Source: Pseudomonas sp. PB101 | GTDB lineage: Bacteria; Pseudomonadota; Gammaproteobacteria; Pseudomonadales; Pseudomonadaceae | DNA length: 64,000 nucleotides | Direction: 5' to 3' | Assembly: GCF_009764265.1 (NCBI RefSeq) | Contig: NZ_RWIR01000055.1 | Location: forward strand, 124,001-188,000 | In this document: positions 58,441-64,000 of the stretch, piece by piece | Layout of the letters: each line of letters opens with the position of its first letter | Position numbering within the stretch: the stretch's first letter is position 1 | The notes under the pieces: model-generated | What the model was told of the DNA's origin: nothing | The model's database searches: none | Seen by the model: only the letters and a program-made list of their open reading frames with translations | Translations under genes and position numbers: made by a program

Positions 58441-60949
58441 CAGCGCCACACGCATCAACGCCATGCAGATCCAGAGCAGTGCGGCTGGCAAGCCGATCGC
58501 CTGGATGGCCGGGCGCAATCGCATCAGTCCCAACCTGATCTATTACACCGACTTCGAGGCGGTGGCCAAAACCACGAAGACCAAGACCGGCGGCAAGGGC
58601 GGCGGCGGTGCGACCCAGAAGGACACGACTTACACCTACTATGCCGCGCTCATTCTGGCGATCGGCCGGGGCTCGCTCAGCGCAGTCCGGCGGATCTTCC
58701 GTGACAAGGAAGTGTTCGAGGAAAAGGTGTTAGGGGGTGTGGTGCAGTCATCCCTGGCCCAGATCGGCTTTAGCGTCATGACCGGCTCGCCCGATCAACC
58801 GGTATGGGGCTACCTTGCAACCAAGCACCCGGCCGAGGCGATCGCGTACTCGAGCACGGCTTATGTTTATTCGCCGCGTTACTTGCTCAACGATAACGCT
58901 GGGGTGCAGAACCATACCTTCGAAGTTGATGGTCCCTACCAGGTGCCGGGATTGCCTGACGCGAACCCCGGGCTTTTCTTGCCGGCGTTGTTGATGGACC
59001 CGCTGGATGGTGTCGGGTTTGACCCGCAGTGGATCGATGACTTGAGCAACTATCGGGATTACTGCCTGGCAGAAAACCTGCTGCTCAGCCCGGTCCTCGA
59101 TGAGCAGGCCGCGGCCAGCGAAGCCATCGCCCGTTGGTTGCAGTTGACCAACAGCGAGCTGGTCTGGTCGGCGGGGAAGATGAAGATCATCCCTTTCGGT
59201 GATCAGGTCGTCTCCGGCAACGGTGTCACCTGGTACCCGAACATCACCCCTGTTGCCGATCTGACCGATGACGACTTTCTCGCAGAGGAGGGGACGCCAC
59301 CGATACAAATCAAGATCAAGAGCCAGGCCGACAGTTACAACGAAGTGTCGCTGGAGATCCTGGATCGTGATCATGAATACAACACCGACGTGGTGCGCGG
59401 TGTTGACCAGGCGGCCATAGAGCAGTTCGGCTCCCGGCCGATGGATACCATCAAGGCCTACGAGATCTGCAGCACGGCGATCGCCTCGCACGCTGCCCAG
59501 CTGCTGGTCCAACGCATGCTGTATGTCCGTAACGAATACCAGTTTTCCCTGGGCTGGCAGCATGTGCTGCTAGAACCGATGGATCTGGTCACCGTCACTG
59601 ACCCCGGGCTGAACATTGATCGCCGGCTGGTCCGGCTGATGTCGACCGAGGAAGACGAGGACGGCAAGCTCTCGGTCGTGGCCGAAGATGCCCTGCTGGG
59701 TATCGGCAGTGCGCCGAGCTATCCGGTACAAAGCAAGGCCGGGTATCAGGGCAACCAAAACGCCGATCCAGGCCCGGTGCTGGTCCCGATCATCTTTAAT
59801 CCGCCCGATAGCTTGTTGCTGCCCGGTGAGACACAGGTCTGGGGTGCGGTGGCCGGTACCAACGAAAACTGGGGGGGCTGTGAGGTCTGGATCAGTGCTG
59901 ACGGCGACAGCTATCGGATGGTGGAAAGCATTTACGGGCGTTCCCGAATTGGTCAGCTCACCGCGCCTCTTGCCGCCGGGGTGGATCCTGACGTCACCAA
60001 CACTCTAAAGGTGCAGTTGTCAGCCGCTGGCCAGCTCACGGCCGCAACGACCACCGAGGCCGACAGCGGAGCGACCTTGTGCTGGGTCAACGGCGAGTTG
60101 ATCAGCTATCGAGATGCAACGCTCACCGGTGCCGGAGCATACAACCTGCAATACCTGCGACGCGGGCGTCTTAGGTCCTCCGTGATCAGTCATCCGGTGG
60201 GCGCCTCTTTTGTTCGCCTTGATGATGCGATCTGGAAGCACAGCTACACCGTGGATCAGATCGGAAAAACAGTGTGGGTGAAGTTCCGCTCATTCAACGT
60301 GTTCGGGAGAGCCTTGCAGGATCTAGCCGACGTGACGGCCTACAGCATCACCCTTAACCCGGCACGAGTGGTTCCCACGGCGGCGCAAGGTTTGTTGTTG
60401 GTCGGGGCGTTCGAGGCACCGTATTTCGCGGTTAGCTGGACCGCCGGAAGCAACGCGGCGGATCGCATCATCCGGATCCGCAACGCTTCGAACAACGCCT
60501 TGCTGCGTGAAGTCATCACCACCGGCACGACGTTCACCTATCAACGCGCTGACGCGCTGGTGGACGGTGCTTTGGTTCGTAGCTATCGCGTGGAAGTCAT
60601 CGAGCGGAACTCGGCGGGCAATGCGGCGGTGACGGCTTTGGTGGTGGTCAATACGGCGCCGCCGGCAGTCAGTGGCGTTGCCGCAACGGTGACTGGCACC
60701 ACGGCGAACGTGAGCTGCAGCACCAGCTCAGCCCCGGACGCGGCGGGCTACATGTACGTCTATTCAACCGTGGCTGGCTTCGATCCGACGATCTCGGGGA
60801 CCGTCGGGTATCAGGGCGCTTCGGTCGCGGGCCAGATCACGGGCCTGGCGCCGGGCACGACCTACTACTTGCGCGCTGCAGCTTATGACACCTGGAGCAG
60901 CGTTCGCTCGCAACTCAATTTCGCCCCGGCGATAACCTTTACGACCTGA
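58412..60949 (+). CDS. Tail-tip host-specificity protein (gpJ-like)
   Basis: 845 aa from ATG 58412, which has GGAGGCAGCG before it. It overlaps the peptidase gene by 29 bases. The N-terminal part (AGKPIAWMAGRNRISPNLIY, then a Gly-rich linker) and the middle (SEAIARWLQLTNSELVWSAG, MDLVTVTDPGLNIDRRLVRL) resemble the phage tail/host-specificity J and gene-transfer-agent Rcc01698-type proteins. Two fibronectin-like beta domains form the C-terminus (about 690-845). It makes the central fibre hub that contacts the receptor. Confidence 0.85.
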   Translation: MGGSSTTISNSATRINAMQIQSSAAGKPIAWMAGRNRISPNLIYYTDFEAVAKTTKTKTGGKGGGGATQKDTTYTYYAALILAIGRGSLSAVRRIFRDKEVFEEKVLGGVVQSSLAQIGFSVMTGSPDQPVWGYLATKHPAEAIAYSSTAYVYSPRYLLNDNAGVQNHTFEVDGPYQVPGLPDANPGLFLPALLMDPLDGVGFDPQWIDDLSNYRDYCLAENLLLSPVLDEQAAASEAIARWLQLTNSELVWSAGKMKIIPFGDQVVSGNGVTWYPNITPVADLTDDDFLAEEGTPPIQIKIKSQADSYNEVSLEILDRDHEYNTDVVRGVDQAAIEQFGSRPMDTIKAYEICSTAIASHAAQLLVQRMLYVRNEYQFSLGWQHVLLEPMDLVTVTDPGLNIDRRLVRLMSTEEDEDGKLSVVAEDALLGIGSAPSYPVQSKAGYQGNQNADPGPVLVPIIFNPPDSLLLPGETQVWGAVAGTNENWGGCEVWISADGDSYRMVESIYGRSRIGQLTAPLAAGVDPDVTNTLKVQLSAAGQLTAATTTEADSGATLCWVNGELISYRDATLTGAGAYNLQYLRRGRLRSSVISHPVGASFVRLDDAIWKHSYTVDQIGKTVWVKFRSFNVFGRALQDLADVTAYSITLNPARVVPTAAQGLLLVGAFEAPYFAVSWTAGSNAADRIIRIRNASNNALLREVITTGTTFTYQRADALVDGALVRSYRVEVIERNSAGNAAVTALVVVNTAPPAVSGVAATVTGTTANVSCSTSSAPDAAGYMYVYSTVAGFDPTISGTVGYQGASVAGQITGLAPGTTYYLRAAAYDTWSSVRSQLNFAPAITFTT

Positions 60950-60961
60950 CAGAGAACAACT

Positions 60962-63163
60962 ATGCAACCCATTCAGTTCTTCGCCGCAAGAGCCGAAGAC
61001 GGTGCCCTATTGCCTGATGCAACCGTGGATGTGTTCGCCCATGGTACTCAGGACCGCGCCGTCTTGTTTTCGGATTCGGCGGGCACCGTTCCGCTTGAGA
61101 ACCCCTTTCGGGCTGATGCCAACGCCCGGGTGTTCTTCTATTCGACGACCGACCACATCGATATTCGAATCAGTCGTTACGGCTATGTAGCGCCGATGTT
61201 GCTCGATATTTCGACTGTGGATGTGGCTACAGCCGTTGAGCAGGTTCGAGGGGAAATCGATCAGATTCTTGATCAGGCGAGAGATGATTTCGAGAATTTG
61301 CTGCAGCACTCTGGTTACGAAACTGTTTTTCTTGCTTATGCCGGGGGCGTAGTTGTCCAGCGCCAAACTCAGCTGGTGCAACGTGACGGCGAACTTTATC
61401 GAGTGGCCGACCAGGCCACGCTCCCGCTGACGCTCACTGGAACCTGGTCGATCGATAAGCTGAAGCTTTTTGCTGTGGGTGACATCTCACTTCGCCAGGT
61501 TCTGATGAGTGCATTAGGCGCTGAGAATGTTTCGATCAAGGCACCGGGCGTCAACACAGTTGTGCGCAGTCTCGCCAGCAAGGTTCAGCGCGAAATTGAA
61601 CTGGGCGACTACGTGGCTGGCGGTCTGGACGACACCGTGCAGTTCCAGAATATGCTTAGCGATATCGGCAACAAAACGACTTATCGCATGATCTCCATTG
61701 GCGGCCTGTCTGCCAGTTATTCCGGCACCACACCGCGGGTAATTGTTAGGTCTGGTGACTACGCCATCAGCGACTCGTTGGTGCTTCCGTCTTATGTGAA
61801 CCTCGAAGGCGAAGAATGCCTGATCGCGCAGAACGGCGGCGTGACCAAGGACATCTTCAGCGGCGTGGCCTATCTGTGGCAGATCCAGGGCTTCAACCTG
61901 GCCGGCGGGCGCAACCCGATCAGTTTCAGCAATAACAACATTAACTCGGCCATGGTCGAGATCAAAAATTGCGACATTATGCTGGCCGATGGTTTCGGGA
62001 TTAACACATTCGCCACCGGAACAGATGCCCTAGGCAATGCATGGTCCCACCTGTCTACCGAGTGCAACCTTCACAAGGTGCGGATTCTCACGTGCAAGCA
62101 AGCGATCAACAACGCTTGCGACCACATGACCGTCAGCCAGAGTTGGATTCAGCAGGATAAATCCAACATGGCGCCTTCGTCGCCCGCCATTATCAACAAG
62201 GGTATTTCCGCCAGTGACCCGAACGTCCTAACTCGCCTGCACATCAAAGATTCGTTCCTGATCCCGAACGTCGGAACCGGCGTGGGTCGCTTGTCTGGCG
62301 TGCGCTGGATCGACAACTATGGCAGTTTCAACGCCTCACACACACGCTTTGGCGGCGAGGGTGGCGGCATGACGATTTTGCACCACATCGGGGCGCCCAA
62401 TACCCAGTTCCCCTGGAACAGCCAAGAGGTTGGGTTTTTCAGCTGCTTCCTGTTCTCCGGCCCGGACGGTGTTCCTGAAAGCTGCGTGATGGCTATCATG
62501 GGGCAGATCCCGAATCGGTTTGTTATGCGGGACTGCACCGGCCCGGTGTCTGGGCCGATCATCGCGAACCTGTCGTCGACCAACATCCCGGCCTATATGG
62601 CGGCATTCGAAGCGGCAACCGGGAGAAAGGCCTATGAATACTTCAAGGTACTCATCGACAACGTGAGCCACGACCTGAACTCCTACACGCCGCAACGCCA
62701 GATCATTCCGGCATCGCTTCTGCCGTATTCCTTGCGCGGGCGTTCGACCAAGATCCGCAAGACCAACCAGTCTATGGCTACAGGTTTGGCAGTAGTAACC
62801 AACATTGTGTCATTCGCTACGATCGTAGACGACAACGTGGGGGCGTTCTCGCTGACCACCCCCGATCGACTGCTTATGCCAAATGGCTGCTCCAAAATGA
62901 CCATCAGCGTTTCGGTGATCATGGCAGTGGATGGCGCGGCGAAGTATATCGCCGTTGAGCTGGTCGATTCTGGGGGCACCTATTTCGACGGTGAAGGCGA
63001 GCCGAAGGGCATAAACCCGGATAAGGACCGTATAAAATGTGTGTTCAAGGTGTCCGGGGTCCCGGGGCAGTACTGGCGGTTGCGCATCCGCCACAACGCG
63101 GCGGCGCCACTGAATATGGATGATTGCCAAGTCGATATTTCGCCGAACGACTACCAGGGATGA
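60962..63163 (+). CDS. Tailspike / receptor-binding protein
   Basis: 733 aa. The first 90 residues (FFAARAEDGALLPDATVDVF, then SAGTVPLENPFRADANARVF) form a virion-attachment domain common to tail spikes. A helical neck (EQVRGEIDQILDQARDDFEN) is followed by a right-handed beta-helix-like part with many short repeats (SALVLPSYVNLEGEECLIA-like, IKNCDIMLADGFGINTF). The C-terminal 150 residues form a compact beta domain. It may bind or cut a surface polysaccharide; no catalytic pair can be named from sequence alone. Confidence 0.75.
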   Translation: MQPIQFFAARAEDGALLPDATVDVFAHGTQDRAVLFSDSAGTVPLENPFRADANARVFFYSTTDHIDIRISRYGYVAPMLLDISTVDVATAVEQVRGEIDQILDQARDDFENLLQHSGYETVFLAYAGGVVVQRQTQLVQRDGELYRVADQATLPLTLTGTWSIDKLKLFAVGDISLRQVLMSALGAENVSIKAPGVNTVVRSLASKVQREIELGDYVAGGLDDTVQFQNMLSDIGNKTTYRMISIGGLSASYSGTTPRVIVRSGDYAISDSLVLPSYVNLEGEECLIAQNGGVTKDIFSGVAYLWQIQGFNLAGGRNPISFSNNNINSAMVEIKNCDIMLADGFGINTFATGTDALGNAWSHLSTECNLHKVRILTCKQAINNACDHMTVSQSWIQQDKSNMAPSSPAIINKGISASDPNVLTRLHIKDSFLIPNVGTGVGRLSGVRWIDNYGSFNASHTRFGGEGGGMTILHHIGAPNTQFPWNSQEVGFFSCFLFSGPDGVPESCVMAIMGQIPNRFVMRDCTGPVSGPIIANLSSTNIPAYMAAFEAATGRKAYEYFKVLIDNVSHDLNSYTPQRQIIPASLLPYSLRGRSTKIRKTNQSMATGLAVVTNIVSFATIVDDNVGAFSLTTPDRLLMPNGCSKMTISVSVIMAVDGAAKYIAVELVDSGGTYFDGEGEPKGINPDKDRIKCVFKVSGVPGQYWRLRIRHNAAAPLNMDDCQVDISPNDYQG

Positions 63164-63215
63164 TGGAGGCCAGCGACACACGAAAAGTACATCGTTAAGT
63201 GGTGCCCAGATGAGT

Positions 63216-63238
63216 AGCCGCCTTGAGCGGTTTTTTTG
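63216..63238 (+). terminator. Terminator after the tailspike gene
   Basis: A short stem (AGCCGC at 63216-63221 with GCGGTT at 63227-63232) with a 5-base loop is followed by T7. Confidence 0.7.
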
Positions 63239-63254
63239 TACCTGAACTTTGAAG

Positions 63255-63280
63255 ACCCGCCTTCGAGCGGGTTTTTTTTA
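63255..63280 (+). terminator. Second terminator before the endolysin gene
   Basis: ACCCGC (63255-63260) pairs with GCGGGT (63267-63272), followed by T7. It lies 17 bases before the endolysin start, so the lysis genes may have their own promoter or be expressed by read-through. Confidence 0.75.
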
Positions 63281-63296
63281 TGCCTGGAGAAAAGTG

Positions 63297-63722
63297 ATGA
63301 CTGTATCCGATAGAGACCGCGACATTCTCGCCCGCACGCTGTGGGGTGAGGCTCGCGGTGAATCCCTGGCCGGCCAGATCGCCGTGGCCTGTACCATCCG
63401 CAACCGCGTAAACGACGGCAAGGACAAGTCGTGGTGGGGGGAGGGCTATGCCGGCGTGTGCCAGAAGCCCTACCAGTTCAGTTGCTGGAACAGGAACGAT
63501 CCGAACTTCGCCTACCTGAGTGGTGCGAAAAAGATTCCGTTCCGCGAGCTCGCCCAATCGCGGATTGCCGCTGACCAGGTGATAGATGGAAAGGTGCCGG
63601 ATCCCACCGGTGGCGCGACCCACTACTACGCGACCACCATGCCGAGGCCGCCGGGTTGGGTAAAAGGCGCCAAGGAAACGTTGAGGCTCGGCCATCACAT
63701 CTTCTTCAAGGACGTGCCATGA
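63297..63722 (+). CDS. Endolysin, SleB-type cell-wall hydrolase
   Basis: 141 aa from ATG 63297, with TGGAG a few bases upstream. VSDRDRDILARTLWGEARGE with catalytic Glu, AGQIAVACTIRNRVNDGK, WWGEGYAGVCQKPYQFSCWN and GGATHYYATTMPRPPGW are hallmarks of the Hydrolase_2/SleB family of muramidase/transglycosylase-like enzymes. It has no signal peptide, so it needs the holin to reach the murein. The frame upstream lacks homology. Confidence 0.88.
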   Translation: MTVSDRDRDILARTLWGEARGESLAGQIAVACTIRNRVNDGKDKSWWGEGYAGVCQKPYQFSCWNRNDPNFAYLSGAKKIPFRELAQSRIAADQVIDGKVPDPTGGATHYYATTMPRPPGWVKGAKETLRLGHHIFFKDVP

Positions 63723-63846
63723 CAGCCTGCAGTAGATAGTCACAAATGCGGGTAACTGGAGCTGGGGCGCTATGGTTCGAGAGTCCTTGCTGTAAACATG
63801 CCGCTGTTGTCCAGACTGTGGATCTGTCTGATCGAGAGGAGGAGTG

Positions 63847-64000
63847 ATGCTGACATCGGTACAAAAGCTATTCGGTTTGTTGGCGATGGTTGTCCTGCTA
63901 ATCGTTGCCGGCGCGGCCTCGGCTTGGAAAGTGCAGGAATGGCGGTACGGCAAGCAACTGGCGGACCTCGTAGCGGTTCAGGCTCAAGGCGTTGCCCAGG
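63847..64000 (+). CDS. Spanin-like lysis protein, N-terminal part (cut by window edge)
   Basis: The visible 51 residues start MLTSVQKLFGLLAMVVLLIV, a single membrane anchor, followed by a basic start of a helical stalk (WRYGKQLADLVAVQAQGVAQ). AGGAGGAG lies before the ATG. Position after the endolysin and the layout fit an inner-membrane spanin (Rz-like or DUF2514). The rest is outside the window. Confidence 0.65.
   Translation, partial: MLTSVQKLFGLLAMVVLLIVAGAASAWKVQEWRYGKQLADLVAVQAQGVAQ

Larger units (their letters stand above)
28500..64000 (+). mobile_element. Prophage integrated beside dusA (right end outside the window)
   Basis: From the integrase at 28547 to the right edge all recognisable genes are phage-type: integrase, CI/Cro/CII, primase-helicase, holin, terminase, head, tail, lysis. 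The late genes all read rightward. The head-tail set is that of a long-tailed siphovirus. Two AT-rich cassettes (about 29950-31900 and 40140-42250) are inserted as cargo. The exact left junction is not determined because the second attachment site is not in the window. Confidence 0.93.

Noticed and set aside
1..64000. CRISPR array, rRNA or tRNA genes
   Set aside because: No regularly spaced repeats with unique spacers and no cloverleaf or rRNA-like sequence were found on either strand; the GTGTTGGGT repeats are irregularly spaced and in both orientations.

Overview
The window is a Pseudomonas chromosome segment, most likely from the P. fluorescens complex. The evidence is the mlaA / rssB-like / STAS / tal gene order, the characteristic GCGAGCNNGCTCGC REP elements, high-GC codon usage in core genes, and the uppP-dusA pair. 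Positions 1-28450 are host chromosome. From about 28500 to the right edge the sequence is a prophage integrated beside the 5' end of dusA; its far end lies outside the window.

Host part. The first 3.5 kb carry the end of mlaA, a response regulator-phosphatase and its STAS partner, and transaldolase. Positions 3675-23890 form an exopolysaccharide locus of Wzy type with group-4-capsule export genes: a secreted clan-A glycoside hydrolase, Wzb phosphatase, Wzc tyrosine kinase, one GT4 glycosyltransferase, a polysaccharide pyruvyltransferase, a flippase, a polymerase-like membrane protein, an acyltransferase, an SGNH hydrolase, galU, galE, yjbE, wza, yjbF, yjbG, yjbH and a WcaJ-type initiating transferase. 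One initiating transferase plus one other glycosyltransferase, with UDP-Glc/UDP-Gal supply, pyruvylation and acylation, suggests a short (possibly disaccharide) repeat such as an acidic galactoglucan; this is inference. Two winged-helix regulators with degenerate N-termini, a long AT-rich regulatory region with a perfect CRP/Vfr-type site, uppP and dusA follow.

Prophage part. A tyrosine integrase next to dusA is followed by a broken IS30-type transposase, a strongly foldable RNA candidate, and an AT-rich two-gene cassette (AAA ATPase plus a small toxin-like protein). A leftward operon (31928-34517) encodes two PrtN-like activators, a C5-cytosine methyltransferase that shares almost all of its DNA with a second protein in another frame, a KilAC-like protein and unknowns. 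A SOS-cleavable CI repressor sits between two groups of similar operators, one for the rightward cro/CII/primase operon and one for the leftward operon. After the primase-helicase come iteron-like repeats with an AT-rich stretch (candidate origin), a possible late regulator, and a second AT-rich cassette: a Septu-like ATPase/HNH pair. The right half is a siphovirus late operon: holin, tail Z-like protein, terminase, portal, protease with a nested scaffold, decoration protein, Mu gpT-like capsid, tail genes with a -1 frameshift, tape measure, a GTA-like tail tip module, tailspike, SleB-type endolysin and the start of a spanin-like gene.

The strongest candidates for something new are the ATPase/toxin-like cassette with its upstream structured RNA, the dual-coding methyltransferase locus, and the shared CI operators that place accessory genes under prophage repressor control.
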